Source: an uncultured Bacteroides sp. (GTDB lineage: Bacteria > Bacteroidota > Bacteroidia > Bacteroidales > Bacteroidaceae). Taken from it: a stretch of 64,000 bases of DNA. The position numbers were made by a program, and so were the translations under genes. The notes under the pieces were generated by a model. It was not told the origin of the DNA. It was given only the letters and a program-made list of their open reading frames with translations, and made no database searches. Shown in pieces: positions 25,074 to 35,199 of this stretch; positions within the stretch are counted from its first letter, which is position 1, and each line of letters opens with the position of its first letter. The stretch spans positions 186,001 to 250,000 of the forward strand of contig CABUKU010000002.1 of the NCBI GenBank assembly GCA_902492205.1, in the 5' to 3' direction.

Positions 25074-26508
25074 AAGAGGGAAAATAGATTGGAGAATTGT
25101 GACTTTAGTCCTTTTTTTATGTAGTGTAAATATTCTCACTATAAAAACTATTTATATAGCATCTTTTATAGCCTTCATTGAAGCCATAGTACTATTGTTA
25201 TCTATCTGCAAACAACGAACTGACCTTTTCCTTTTTAGTTTCCTAATTATTCTGTCAACCACATTTGAGTTTGCTATGTTCGTTGATAGTAGTTTGAAAT
25301 CTGTACCTTCAATTGTGATGCTTCCTTCTCTTAAAGGATATTTTTTCTTATTAATATCATTATGCCCTATTTATTCCATTTTAAAAAATTACCATGTTTG
25401 GAAAAAACTTAAAAAAGGAAGTGGATTATATCAATTTACATATTTTGCATTTATCACCTTCATTATTGGTGTCATAATTGGAGTAATATCCATATTAATT
25501 GAAAACTTGCCTATACCTTTCCGCATTACATTCTTTTTTAGAGATATAATTAATATCGGTATGTTCAGTTTATATACTTTATACTTTATATTTTCAATAC
25601 TTTATTACAAACACTTTGCAAAGCAATTAGAGATCATACTATTTTCAACTTTAATAGGCTTAATTTTTACAGCATTTGTATTTACATATTTAGGATTTAG
25701 AGGTGATTATGAATTACAAGAAATAATATTAATGCCATTATCTTTTTTCTTTTCAATCTCTATTATATATTTCCTATGTTTTAAAGAATACTATAAAAAA
25801 CACATAATCATATTATTATTACTCTCAGGTATAGTAATTATTTTACAATTTCATTATTCTAATGCATTGAGTGGAAAATCATGGCTGGCTGTCTTATATC
25901 TATGCATTACATTATTTTACATTAGCTACAAAAAAATAAAAATCTTTTTCTATATAGGAATGATTTTATTATTGTTCGCATCTTCATTTATATATAATGC
26001 AATGGATAAACATAAATACGAAAGTGATTCCCTATCCTCTTCTAAATTATCACAAGCATTATTCTTAATTTCAATAGCAAATATCGATTGGTACGAGAAG
26101 CTACCATTATCTCCCAAAATAAGAATAGAAGAATTTTTAAATACAAGTACAGAATATATAAATAATCCTTATTATACAATAACGGGAAAAGGATTTGGAA
26201 GTGGACATAAAGACCATAGATATTCCTACGGAACATTTAATTCATCAGCCTTTTCAATAGAAGAATATAATAATAATTACTTTATTTCTATGCATGAAAC
26301 TATCAATACAATATTTTTAAAGTTTGGATTATTGGGGATATTATTATTTATAGTATTATTATTTTACTCCTATAAAAATATCAACATAACACCATGGTTA
26401 GGAATAGGTTCAATTTGGTTATTATTTTTTTGGGGATATTCATTTTCATTAATGGCTATTGGATTACCTTCCTTAATTTTAGGACTATATAAAACATCAA
26501 ATAAATAA
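25057..26508 (+). CDS. wzy: O-antigen/capsule polymerase (Wzy-like)
   Basis: Integral membrane protein of 483 residues with about 10-12 predicted membrane segments and a large hydrophilic loop near 320-400 (NTSTEYINNPYYTITGKGFGSGHKDHRY), the layout of Wzy polymerases that join repeat units in the periplasm. Sequence conservation in this family is low, so the call rests on topology, the loop and the location beside Wzx and glycosyltransferases. The start overlaps the previous gene; the ATG at 25057 reads MKFYYKRGK. Confidence 0.72.
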   Translation: MKFYYKRGKIDWRIVTLVLFLCSVNILTIKTIYIASFIAFIEAIVLLLSICKQRTDLFLFSFLIILSTTFEFAMFVDSSLKSVPSIVMLPSLKGYFFLLISLCPIYSILKNYHVWKKLKKGSGLYQFTYFAFITFIIGVIIGVISILIENLPIPFRITFFFRDIINIGMFSLYTLYFIFSILYYKHFAKQLEIILFSTLIGLIFTAFVFTYLGFRGDYELQEIILMPLSFFFSISIIYFLCFKEYYKKHIIILLLLSGIVIILQFHYSNALSGKSWLAVLYLCITLFYISYKKIKIFFYIGMILLLFASSFIYNAMDKHKYESDSLSSSKLSQALFLISIANIDWYEKLPLSPKIRIEEFLNTSTEYINNPYYTITGKGFGSGHKDHRYSYGTFNSSAFSIEEYNNNYFISMHETINTIFLKFGLLGILLFIVLLFYSYKNINITPWLGIGSIWLLFFWGYSFSLMAIGLPSLILGLYKTSNK

Positions 26509-26512
26509 TGAA

Positions 26513-27478
26513 ATGACCAAATTTTCGGTTCAAAATCGATTAATCTGGATTGATTATGCTAAATTCATAGGTATCTATTTGGTTATAATTGGACATACTC
26601 CATTAAATTCATCAATAATAAATTTTATATATACCTTTCACATGCCACTATTCTTTCTCATATCTGGCTATTTGCACAAACAATTTTCTATTGGAGTAAT
26701 AAAACATAATATTAAAAGTTTATTAATTCCCTACATTTTATTATATATAATATACTGGATATATCCTATTCTTAAATCGATATTTACTTATACGTTTAGT
26801 ATTCAGGATATTATATTAAAGCCATTTTGGGGAATGTGTATTGGCAATGGGTATAGTGGAAGCTTCTATACAATATTCATAGTTTCCTTGTATTTTCTAA
26901 TAGCATTATTCTGGATGAGAATTATGTATCATTACTTTTCTTACTTATCAGCTACTTTAAAGATATTAATAATCTTTTCTTGTTTCTTATTTATATATGT
27001 CAGACAATTGTTCCACTGGGATTTTTATTTTTCTATTGATTGTGCAATAATGGCATTTCCATTTTATGCATTAGGAGGATATTTAAAACTAAAACAAATA
27101 AGTATAAGCGAACTAAATAAGAGAAAAAAAATATTTCTATTTTTTGCATGCTTATGCACTACACTTATAGCTTGTAAAGAAAATGGACGTACAGATATAA
27201 ATCATTGCATATATGGAAATAATATTTTCATTTTTTATCTAGCTGGTATTTGTGGCAGTTTTATGGTTATTATCTTATCGAGTTTAGGAAAAAAACTTCG
27301 TTTTGTAGAAATAATATCAAAAGGTACTATTTTAATATTAGCCTATGGCTCAGTATTTGTTGCTTTTTATGATAAATTGTTACCTGATACTACATTCTTC
27401 AATAACTATAAATACTTATTTATAGGGGGAATCGCTCTTTGCTCTATGTACCCATTAATTAATTATAATAATTCTTAA
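26513..27478 (+). CDS. Acyltransferase family 3 membrane protein
   Basis: Membrane O-acyltransferase of 321 residues with about 10 helices. The N-terminal motif RLIWIDYAKFIGIYLVIIGHTPL (His near 30) and FHMPLFFLISGYL are diagnostic of the acyltransferase_3 family (OafA/WecH type), which acetylates sugars of surface polysaccharides. It starts 4 bases after the polymerase stop. Likely decorates the repeat unit of this locus. Confidence 0.85.
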   Translation: MTKFSVQNRLIWIDYAKFIGIYLVIIGHTPLNSSIINFIYTFHMPLFFLISGYLHKQFSIGVIKHNIKSLLIPYILLYIIYWIYPILKSIFTYTFSIQDIILKPFWGMCIGNGYSGSFYTIFIVSLYFLIALFWMRIMYHYFSYLSATLKILIIFSCFLFIYVRQLFHWDFYFSIDCAIMAFPFYALGGYLKLKQISISELNKRKKIFLFFACLCTTLIACKENGRTDINHCIYGNNIFIFYLAGICGSFMVIILSSLGKKLRFVEIISKGTILILAYGSVFVAFYDKLLPDTTFFNNYKYLFIGGIALCSMYPLINYNNS

Positions 27479-27480
27479 AT

Positions 27481-27504
27481 ATTTTCCCATATTAATGGGA
27501 AAAT
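27481..27504 (+). other. Perfect hairpin inside the polysaccharide operon
   Basis: ATTTTCCCAT and ATGGGAAAAT pair perfectly around ATTA. There is no T-run after it, so it is not a standard terminator; it may slow decay or divide the operon transcript. Confidence 0.55.
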
Positions 27505-27529
27505 ACAACCACTCTCAATCTACTCACAA

Positions 27530-28903
27530 ATGAAATTAGACAAAAATTTATTATGGAATTATATAGGTTTTGGCATATCCTTAGGAGTGAATGTAATTTT
27601 GCTTCCATTAGTTATTAAATATCTTAATAAAGATGAACTAGGATTATGGTATGTCTTTTTAAGTATAGGCAGTTTTGTAACTATGGTTGATTTTGGTTTT
27701 TCGCCTCAAATCGCCCGTTTCATCACATATGCATATGCTGGAACTGATAATTTGCAAAAAGAAGGAGTAATAATTTCCTCAAAACGAGAACCTAATTTTA
27801 TTTTATTGCATAAATTGTTATCCGCTTCTCATAAACTATATTTATATTTATCATTTTTAGTTCTAATATTACTAATGACTATAGGTACTTATTACATATA
27901 TTCAATATCTAAAACACTTCCCATTATCAATGTATTCACTGCTTGGTTTTTATTTTGCATAGCCACTTTCATAAATATATTATATTGCTATTATGGTGCT
28001 TTTTATAGAGGCATAGGAAATTTCATCGACATTAATAAAGCATTGTTAATTTCAAAGGGTATACAAATAATATGCACTCTAATAGGGTTGTATTATGGCT
28101 TTGGTATCGTTGCTGTAGCATTTGCATTCTTATTATCTGGAATTATTTTTCGTTTTTACTTAGCATTAAAACTAAATTCATTTAAAAGAAAATATTTTCT
28201 TTTTAAAAATAGCATAGTACAAGGTTCTAATACATTGAGCACTATTTGGCATAACTCATGGCGAGAAGGGATTGTTATGTTATCTCGATATTTAATAATT
28301 CAATCAAATACTATACTATGTTCCTTATATATAGGGTTATCTGATACTGCAGCATATGCTTTAGCTATTCAAATATTAACAATAATATCTTCTATTTCAT
28401 TAATACATTTCACTACTAATTTACCTTTATTGAACACAAACCAAGTCACAAATAACACAAATAATAAGTATAAATTACTTTCTAAATTATGGGTATCATT
28501 TGTTATTAGTTTCTTTTTCTTACTATTAATGTTATATTCAATAGGGTTACCTATTATAGAATATTTAAAACCAGGAATAATGCTCACCAAACCACTTTTA
28601 ACATTTATTTCAATATACATATTCCTAGAAACCAATCAATCTTTTTTTACATCATATATTTCGACTTCAAATAAACTCCCTTATGTATATCCTTATCTAT
28701 TGTCAGCTTGCTTAGGAGTCATGTTATCTATATTATTATTAGAAAATACAAATCTGGGAATATTTGGCATTATATTAGCTCATTTTCTTACACAATTAAT
28801 CTATAATAACTGGATATGGCCATACCATGTATTAAAAGAATTTCATACAAACATATACTATCTATTTACAAATGGAATAAAACAGTATTATTTTCAATTA
28901 TAA
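27530..28903 (+). CDS. wzx: Polysaccharide flippase (Wzx-like, MOP superfamily)
   Basis: Integral membrane protein of 457 residues with about 12 helices. The N-terminus NLLWNYIGFGISLGVNVILLPLVIKYLNKDELGLWYVFLSIGS and MVDFGFSPQIARF is typical of Wzx/O-antigen translocases that move lipid-linked repeat units across the inner membrane. It stands 52 bases after the acyltransferase with a hairpin in the gap. Together with Wzy it shows a Wzx/Wzy-dependent pathway. Confidence 0.85.
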   Translation: MKLDKNLLWNYIGFGISLGVNVILLPLVIKYLNKDELGLWYVFLSIGSFVTMVDFGFSPQIARFITYAYAGTDNLQKEGVIISSKREPNFILLHKLLSASHKLYLYLSFLVLILLMTIGTYYIYSISKTLPIINVFTAWFLFCIATFINILYCYYGAFYRGIGNFIDINKALLISKGIQIICTLIGLYYGFGIVAVAFAFLLSGIIFRFYLALKLNSFKRKYFLFKNSIVQGSNTLSTIWHNSWREGIVMLSRYLIIQSNTILCSLYIGLSDTAAYALAIQILTIISSISLIHFTTNLPLLNTNQVTNNTNNKYKLLSKLWVSFVISFFFLLLMLYSIGLPIIEYLKPGIMLTKPLLTFISIYIFLETNQSFFTSYISTSNKLPYVYPYLLSACLGVMLSILLLENTNLGIFGIILAHFLTQLIYNNWIWPYHVLKEFHTNIYYLFTNGIKQYYFQL

Positions 28904-28935
28904 ATTATCAATAACCAAACATATAAACTATTTTT

Positions 28936-30072
28936 ATGAAGACGAAAAAAAAGATTATTCTAACAATGATATATGATATCAAATTGTTTCCACCTGTTCT
29001 TTCATTATGCAGTATCCTATCAGATCTTAATTATGAAGTTATATATATAGGCTCATGCTCTGATGATAAAATATTGAAAGAATTATCCTCGTTTGGAGTA
29101 AAAATATATAAAACAAACACTTATGGTGGAAATGGAATCAAACGATTTTTTCAACAACTTAAATATCGGAAACATGTAAAAAATATAATTAAAAAAGAAT
29201 ACAATAAAAACAATACATATATTTGGTTATTACATACTGAAACAGCTAGTCTATTTACAAATTTACTAGGTCAATTTAATATCATAGTTCATTTATTAGA
29301 ATTCAAAAACCCAAGAGAAAAAATAGCTTACAAAATATTAAATCCTTTTTCTAATATAAATAAAAGAATCAATTTAGCAACAAAAATAGTTTGTTGTGAA
29401 TATAATAGAGCACATATAGCAAAAGCTATATACAATCTAAATAGTTTACCTTATATCTTGCCCAACAAACCATATATAAAAGAAATAAACAACGATTATT
29501 ATCTGCCAATTGAAATAAAGAATAAAATAGAAAAGTATGTAAATAAAAGAATTATACTTTACCAAGGAATTTTCATTCCAGAAAGAAAACTGGATGATTA
29601 CATAAATGCAATGAATTATTTATCAGATGATTATGTAATGTTCCTTATGGGAAATCAAAATAATTTATATTATGAACTAAAGAAGAAATATGAAAGTGAT
29701 AGAATCATTTTTTTACCCTTTTTATCACCTCCGACTCATTTAGAGATTACTAGACGTGCTTATATTGGTATATTAACCTATATTCCCGACGAACACACAA
29801 TAGATCAAGCCATTAATGTATTATACTGTGCCCCAAACAAACTGTATGAATACTCTATGTTTGGAATACCTATGATAGCAAATGATTTACCTGCATTAAG
29901 ATTTGCATTTTCACAAAACAAAGGAGGTATTTGTGTTAAAGAAATGGAAGCGAAACAAATAGCAACAGCTATTAATGAGCTAAATAAAAATTATAACATC
30001 TATTCACAAGCATCTTATGATTTGTACAACAACGTTAACATGCTCAATATTGTAAAAGAAATTATCCGATGA
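28936..30072 (+). CDS. Glycosyltransferase (GT-B fold, GT4-like)
   Basis: Protein of 378 residues. The strand RIILYQGIFIPERKLDDYINAMNYL (about 207-231), RIIFLPFLSPPTHLEITRRAYIGILTY (about 255-281) and the donor-binding APNKLYEYSMFGIPMIANDLPALRF (about 302-326; Glu of the EX7E-like motif) fit GT4-type retaining glycosyltransferases. The sugar is unknown. Its end overlaps the next gene by ATGA, so translation is coupled. Confidence 0.82.
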   Translation: MKTKKKIILTMIYDIKLFPPVLSLCSILSDLNYEVIYIGSCSDDKILKELSSFGVKIYKTNTYGGNGIKRFFQQLKYRKHVKNIIKKEYNKNNTYIWLLHTETASLFTNLLGQFNIIVHLLEFKNPREKIAYKILNPFSNINKRINLATKIVCCEYNRAHIAKAIYNLNSLPYILPNKPYIKEINNDYYLPIEIKNKIEKYVNKRIILYQGIFIPERKLDDYINAMNYLSDDYVMFLMGNQNNLYYELKKKYESDRIIFLPFLSPPTHLEITRRAYIGILTYIPDEHTIDQAINVLYCAPNKLYEYSMFGIPMIANDLPALRFAFSQNKGGICVKEMEAKQIATAINELNKNYNIYSQASYDLYNNVNMLNIVKEIIR

Positions 30073-31139
30073 ATTATTCATATAAAATAATAAAATCTAT
30101 TGAGGATTTTATCAATTTAAAAGAACAATGGAAAAATCTAGAGGCAACATCAAACAATAAAAATATTTCTCTCAATTATGATTGGTGCTATTTATGGTGG
30201 ACAATTTTTAAACATAAAGAAGATAATACCTTTGGCTATGACAAACAATTAAACATCATTGTTGGGTATTCTCAATCTGGTGATATCGGCTTCATCGCCC
30301 CTTTGATATTATTAAAAAGAAAAGTATTCAATATTAATATATCTTTTTTAGAATTTCTTGGTCAGCAATGGGGAGCAACAACATATTCACTTTTAAAATC
30401 ACCAAATTATCCATTTAATTTTAATTATTTTAAAAGATATTGTCAACAACATATATCTTTCGATATTTTATATCTGAGAAATATTCCTATTTCTGATATG
30501 AACTTATATAACAAGCTATTAAATATTAATGCAGGATGTCCACAATTAGATTTAACCAGATATTCTACTTATCAAGAATTATACACATCTTATCCTAAGA
30601 ACCTCCGTCAAAATATAAGAACTGCTTATAACAGAGCTAACAAGAATGGTAAAGAGCTATTCCTATATACATCAAATGTATCCACTATTGATTGGAATGA
30701 TATTATAAAAATTTCAAAATCAAAAATTAACGATGGGAAGTATTCACTATATGAAGATAGTGATAAAAAAAAATTTTTCATTCAAATATCATCAAAAATG
30801 AATGCTAATTTCATTTTAGCCAAAATTGACAAAGAGTTAGTATCATATAGATATAATGTACTATATAATGGAATAAAATTTTGTATTGATGCCTCTTATG
30901 ATAGAGCTTTTCCACAGTATAACCTAGGTACACTAACTGTATGCAAAAATATAGAAGATTCATATAACAATAATGTTTTATTACATAGTATGGGACCGGG
31001 TTGCTATGATTATAAACTCAAATTTACATCGTCGATCAATTACTTAGGCTTTTTAGTATGTAGTTCAAATTTTTTTAAAGGAAAAATTGTTAGTAAATTA
31101 TTTCTTTACTATTTAAAAAAAAGGAAATCACAATTATGA
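30069..31139 (+). CDS. GNAT/FemAB-like acetyltransferase (CelD/BcsL type)
   Basis: Protein of 356 residues. The N-terminal half (SIEDFINLKEQWKNLEATSNNKNISLNYDWCYLWW) and the C-terminal half (NFILAKIDKELVSYRYNVLYNGIKFCIDASYD...LHSMGPGCYDYKLKFTSS) match the GNAT-fold Acetyltransf_6 proteins common in exopolysaccharide loci. The substrate is probably an amino sugar of the repeat unit or its precursor, by location only. ATGA overlaps at both ends show tight coupling with its neighbours. Confidence 0.78.
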   Translation: MNYSYKIIKSIEDFINLKEQWKNLEATSNNKNISLNYDWCYLWWTIFKHKEDNTFGYDKQLNIIVGYSQSGDIGFIAPLILLKRKVFNINISFLEFLGQQWGATTYSLLKSPNYPFNFNYFKRYCQQHISFDILYLRNIPISDMNLYNKLLNINAGCPQLDLTRYSTYQELYTSYPKNLRQNIRTAYNRANKNGKELFLYTSNVSTIDWNDIIKISKSKINDGKYSLYEDSDKKKFFIQISSKMNANFILAKIDKELVSYRYNVLYNGIKFCIDASYDRAFPQYNLGTLTVCKNIEDSYNNNVLLHSMGPGCYDYKLKFTSSINYLGFLVCSSNFFKGKIVSKLFLYYLKKRKSQL

Positions 31140-32029
31140 ATAAAAAATGGTTTTATAATTGCATCCTATTTTTACCAATAGACAGTATATCTCGCTGGCT
31201 AAACAAATATCACATCACAATAATCTCTTATCACAATCCTTCATACTCAATATTAGAAAAACATTTAGAATATTTAAATTCTAAATATAGTTTCATTTCA
31301 ATGGATGACCTATATGAATATTTTTATAGCAAAAAAATAAAATCATTACCTAATAATTCTCTCATTATAACTTTCGATGATGGTTATCAACAAAACGCAG
31401 AGCTTTTACCTTTATTCATTCATTATAAAGTTAAACCAGTTATTTATTGCTGCTCTGATATCATTGCATCTAACCACATTTACTGGGATAAAGCATTAAA
31501 AGAGTCTCCAGATAAATACAAAAAGATATCAAATCATGAGAGATTAAAACTCCTAAAAGAAAAAGGAGTATATACAAAAGATATGGAAAAACTTCCGAAT
31601 CAAGGACTCTCTAAAGAAGATATAAATATAATGGATAAACATGTTATATGGGGAAATCACACTAAAACGCATGTTATTTTACCACAATGTTCTTACTTCG
31701 AGAAACAAGATGAAATAATAGAAGCAAAAAAGCAAATGGAAAAACTTCTTCCACAACATACTATATCACATTTTGCATATCCAAGTGGTTGCTATGATGA
31801 AGAAACTATCAATGTATTAAAACAAGCAGGTTTTAAAACTGCAAGAAGTACAGATGTAGGATGGAATGATAAATATACGAACCCATATAAATTGAAAGTA
31901 ATTGGAATTAGTGATGACGCCAATATGACAAAATTTAAGTTTCAATTATCCGGGTTATCTATGTGGTTACAATATTTTAAACACGGTTCTATTTTTGGAA
32001 AAAACAATAATTTCATAATGAAAAAATAA
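31136..32029 (+). CDS. Polysaccharide deacetylase family protein
   Basis: NodB-homology carbohydrate esterase 4 protein of 297 residues. The metal/catalytic motif ITFDDGYQQN (about 80-89), HTKTHVILPQCS (about 176-187, the H(S/T)xxH motif) and FAYPSGCYDE (about 215-224) are present. Such enzymes remove N-acetyl groups. No signal peptide is clear, so it may act in the cytoplasm on a sugar intermediate. Neighbouring GNAT and deacetylase genes suggest remodelling of amino-sugar acylation. Confidence 0.87.
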   Translation: MNKKWFYNCILFLPIDSISRWLNKYHITIISYHNPSYSILEKHLEYLNSKYSFISMDDLYEYFYSKKIKSLPNNSLIITFDDGYQQNAELLPLFIHYKVKPVIYCCSDIIASNHIYWDKALKESPDKYKKISNHERLKLLKEKGVYTKDMEKLPNQGLSKEDINIMDKHVIWGNHTKTHVILPQCSYFEKQDEIIEAKKQMEKLLPQHTISHFAYPSGCYDEETINVLKQAGFKTARSTDVGWNDKYTNPYKLKVIGISDDANMTKFKFQLSGLSMWLQYFKHGSIFGKNNNFIMKK

Positions 32030-32035
32030 ACTATT

Positions 32036-33076
32036 ATGCAAATTGAACTATGGGGAACATATCCTCCGCCAATTGGAGGTGTTACAATTCATATTTTTAG
32101 ACTAATCCACAGCCTACATAAACATAACCAGTTTATTATATTAAAAAACTTTGGTAACGCTAACTCTGAAATACCTTACATAAGAAAAGTAACAAACAAA
32201 GGTGCTGAATTTATAAAATTATTATTTGTAAAAAAGAAACTAATCCATTTACACTCAAATAACTTCTTATCTTTTTTACTTTTACTTCTCTTTGGAAGGA
32301 AGCATAGATTAGGTATAACACTACATAATAAAAATCTAATAAAAGAACAATCAAGGTTCAAATATAGAATTATTAAATCTTTCTTACAAGAAGCACGATT
32401 TATTTTATTAAATGATCCAAATTACAAACAACAGTTGATAAATACTTTCCATTTAAAAGAAAATAAAATTCATATTTTACCAGCTTTCATACCTCCTCTA
32501 CCTTGTGAATATAAAGGATTGGATCAGAATATATTAGATTTTAAACAAAAGTTTTCATTTGTAATTTCGGCAAATGCTTATAAATTACGTATAGAAAATA
32601 ACATTGATATTTATGGATTTGATTTACTAATTCATTTAATAAAATTCTTAATTGATAAAGATATAAATGCTGGGCTAATATTCTGTTTACCTTTAATAGG
32701 TGATCAAGATTACTATAACAAATGTCTCCTACTTATTGATAAATTAAAAATAGCACAACATATTCTGATTTATCAAAAACAAATCACTAATGGATTTGAA
32801 ATATGGCAAAATTCAGATTTGTTCATCCGTCCAACTTCAACTGACATTGAAGGTATATCAGTAAAAGAAGCTCTCTTTTGCGGCACACCTGCTATAGCAA
32901 GTGATGTTTGCGTAAGGCCTAAAGAAGCTATTTTATTTAGAAATAGAGATTTCAAAGACTTAAGTAATAAAGTATTAGGATATTATGAAAAACGTAATAT
33001 TTTAAAACAAGATCCTATTATATTTAAAGAAAATTCAGTCAATCAAATATTAGATATTTATAGATCTATAATATAA
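32036..33076 (+). CDS. Glycosyltransferase family 4-like protein
   Basis: Protein of 346 residues. The N-terminus MQIELWGTYPPPIGGVTIHIFRLIHSL (about 1-27) is the acceptor-domain start of GT4 enzymes. The C-terminal domain has SDLFIRPTSTDIEGISVKEALFCGTPAIASDV (about 261-292), the EX7E donor motif. It ends with its last base shared with the next start (TAATG). Likely adds a sugar to the lipid-linked repeat unit; specificity unknown. Confidence 0.87.
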   Translation: MQIELWGTYPPPIGGVTIHIFRLIHSLHKHNQFIILKNFGNANSEIPYIRKVTNKGAEFIKLLFVKKKLIHLHSNNFLSFLLLLLFGRKHRLGITLHNKNLIKEQSRFKYRIIKSFLQEARFILLNDPNYKQQLINTFHLKENKIHILPAFIPPLPCEYKGLDQNILDFKQKFSFVISANAYKLRIENNIDIYGFDLLIHLIKFLIDKDINAGLIFCLPLIGDQDYYNKCLLLIDKLKIAQHILIYQKQITNGFEIWQNSDLFIRPTSTDIEGISVKEALFCGTPAIASDVCVRPKEAILFRNRDFKDLSNKVLGYYEKRNILKQDPIIFKENSVNQILDIYRSII

Positions 33077-35199
33077 TGAAACAAATTATTCAAGATATGA
33101 AATCCGGGCAAACGATGCTTGAAGAAGTACCAGTACCACAAGTTAAATCCGGATACGTTTTAATAAAAACTTCAAGAACTTTAGTATCATTAGGTACAGA
33201 ACGAATGTTAGTTGAATTCGGAAAAGCAAATTTAATAGACAAAGCCCGACAACAACCTGATAAAGTAAAGCAAGTACTTGACAAAATAAAAACAGACGGA
33301 CTTCAACCAACTTTAGAAGCTGTTTTTAATAAACTTGGACAACCTCTACCTTTGGGATATTGCAACGTTGGTAAAATAGTTGCAATAGGAAAAGGAGTTA
33401 CAGAATTTAAAGTAGGCGATAGGGTTGCCTCTAATGGGCAACATGCTGAATTCGTTTGTGTACCTAAAAATTTAGTAGCAAAAGTCCCGGATAATATTTT
33501 AGATGAAGAGGCTGCTTTTACAGTTATTGGTTCTATTGGGCTACAAGGTATCCGTTTGTTAAATTCACAATTAGGAGAAACTGTAGTTGTTATAGGACTT
33601 GGACTAATCGGATTAATAACTGCACAATTATTAAAAGCCAATGGATGCAAAGTTATCGGAATCGATTTCGATGAAGATAAAGTACAAATTGCCCGTACAA
33701 AAGGAATAATCGGAATAAATCCGGGAAAGGGAACAGATCCCATAAAATTCGTAATAGAAGAAACAGAACAAATAGGTGCAGATGCCATACTCATTACAGC
33801 ATCTACTAAAACAAACGAAGTAATTCATCAAGCAGCAGAAATGTCCCGCAAAAGAGGACGTATTGTTTTGGTCGGAGTAATTGGTCTGGATATACGTAGA
33901 GATGATTTTTACAAGAAAGAACTCTCTTTTCAGGTTTCATGTTCTTATGGTCCTGGTCGTTATGATGATAATTACGAGAATAAAGGTATTGATTATCCAT
34001 TACCTTTCGTTAGATGGACCGAGAAAAGAAATTTTGAAACTATTCTACAATCCATTTCCATGGGTAATTTAGATGTAAAATCTCTTATTACTGAAGAAAT
34101 TGAATTAAAAGACTATAATCAGATCTATGGAGACATGCGCAAACATGGTTCAATAGCTTCCATTATTAAATACCCTGACGATGCAACAATAGATACAGTA
34201 ATCGAAGTGACTCCTACCACTTTTTCTGCAAGCAAAGGACAAATTGGAATTATCGGCGCCGGTAATTTCACATCTGCAACAATGCTACCCGCATTAAAGA
34301 AAGCAAAAGCAAATATCAGATATATAGCCAGTGCTCAAGGATTATCAGCAAAAATACTAGCTAAAAAGGTTGGAGCACAAAAAGCAACTTCTAACTATAA
34401 AGAAATATTAAATGACGGAGAGGTGGATTTAGTTATGATCACTACACGGCACAATTTACATGCTTCTATGGTTATAGAAACTCTCCAAGCCGGCAAAAAT
34501 GCGTTTGTTGAAAAACCTTTATGCTTAAATAAGCAAGAATTACAAGAAATTATCAGTGTTTACAATCAAGTACATGAGAATAACATTTCTCTAACTGTTG
34601 GCTTCAACCGCCGTTTTTCTCCTTTTGCTCAAAAAATGAAAGCACTTTCGGGAGAAGGAAGTAAAAATATTATAGCAACAATGAATGCAGGTTTCATTCC
34701 ACCAGAAGTATGGGTTCACGATCTTGAAATCGGAGGTGGACGTATTATAGGTGAAGCTTGTCATTTTATCGACTTGTGTTCATACCTTGCAAATAGTAAA
34801 GTAATAGCCGTATGCATGAATTCAATGGGAATATCTCCAACCGAAAACACAGATAATGTCAGTATATTACTAAAATATGAAAATGGTTCCAATGCCGTGA
34901 TAAATTATTTTGCGAATGGTAGTAAAGCTTATTCTAAAGAACGCATCGAAGTCTACTCACAAGAAAAAACATTAATCTTGGATAATTGGAGAGAATTAAG
35001 AGGGTACGGTTTCAAAGGATTCAGTAAAATGAAAGGTAACATGGATAAAGGCCATAATAACCAATTTACTTTACTAAATGAAAGAATTACTAAAGGAGGA
35101 AATGAACTAATAAGTTTTAACTCAATCGTAAATACAACAAAAGCCTCATTTGCTTGCATCGAAAGTTTAAAGCAAAATAGATGGATAGAAATAGAATGA
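33076..35199 (+). CDS. Bi-domain oxidoreductase (zinc-type alcohol dehydrogenase + Gfo/Idh/MocA)
   Basis: Fusion protein of 707 residues. Residues 1-350 form a medium-chain dehydrogenase (GERMLVEFGKANL, nucleotide motif VIGLGLIGLITAQLLKANG near 175); the usual Cys zinc ligands are not obvious. Residues 390-700 form a Gfo/Idh/MocA domain (GIIGAGNFTSATMLPALKKA near 393, EKPLCL near 478, VGFNRRFSPFA near 507). The same fusion occurs beside heparinase II/III-like proteins in many polysaccharide loci, as here. Sugar or uronate oxidation/epimerisation is plausible; the reaction is not established. Confidence 0.87.
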   Translation: MKQIIQDMKSGQTMLEEVPVPQVKSGYVLIKTSRTLVSLGTERMLVEFGKANLIDKARQQPDKVKQVLDKIKTDGLQPTLEAVFNKLGQPLPLGYCNVGKIVAIGKGVTEFKVGDRVASNGQHAEFVCVPKNLVAKVPDNILDEEAAFTVIGSIGLQGIRLLNSQLGETVVVIGLGLIGLITAQLLKANGCKVIGIDFDEDKVQIARTKGIIGINPGKGTDPIKFVIEETEQIGADAILITASTKTNEVIHQAAEMSRKRGRIVLVGVIGLDIRRDDFYKKELSFQVSCSYGPGRYDDNYENKGIDYPLPFVRWTEKRNFETILQSISMGNLDVKSLITEEIELKDYNQIYGDMRKHGSIASIIKYPDDATIDTVIEVTPTTFSASKGQIGIIGAGNFTSATMLPALKKAKANIRYIASAQGLSAKILAKKVGAQKATSNYKEILNDGEVDLVMITTRHNLHASMVIETLQAGKNAFVEKPLCLNKQELQEIISVYNQVHENNISLTVGFNRRFSPFAQKMKALSGEGSKNIIATMNAGFIPPEVWVHDLEIGGGRIIGEACHFIDLCSYLANSKVIAVCMNSMGISPTENTDNVSILLKYENGSNAVINYFANGSKAYSKERIEVYSQEKTLILDNWRELRGYGFKGFSKMKGNMDKGHNNQFTLLNERITKGGNELISFNSIVNTTKASFACIESLKQNRWIEIE

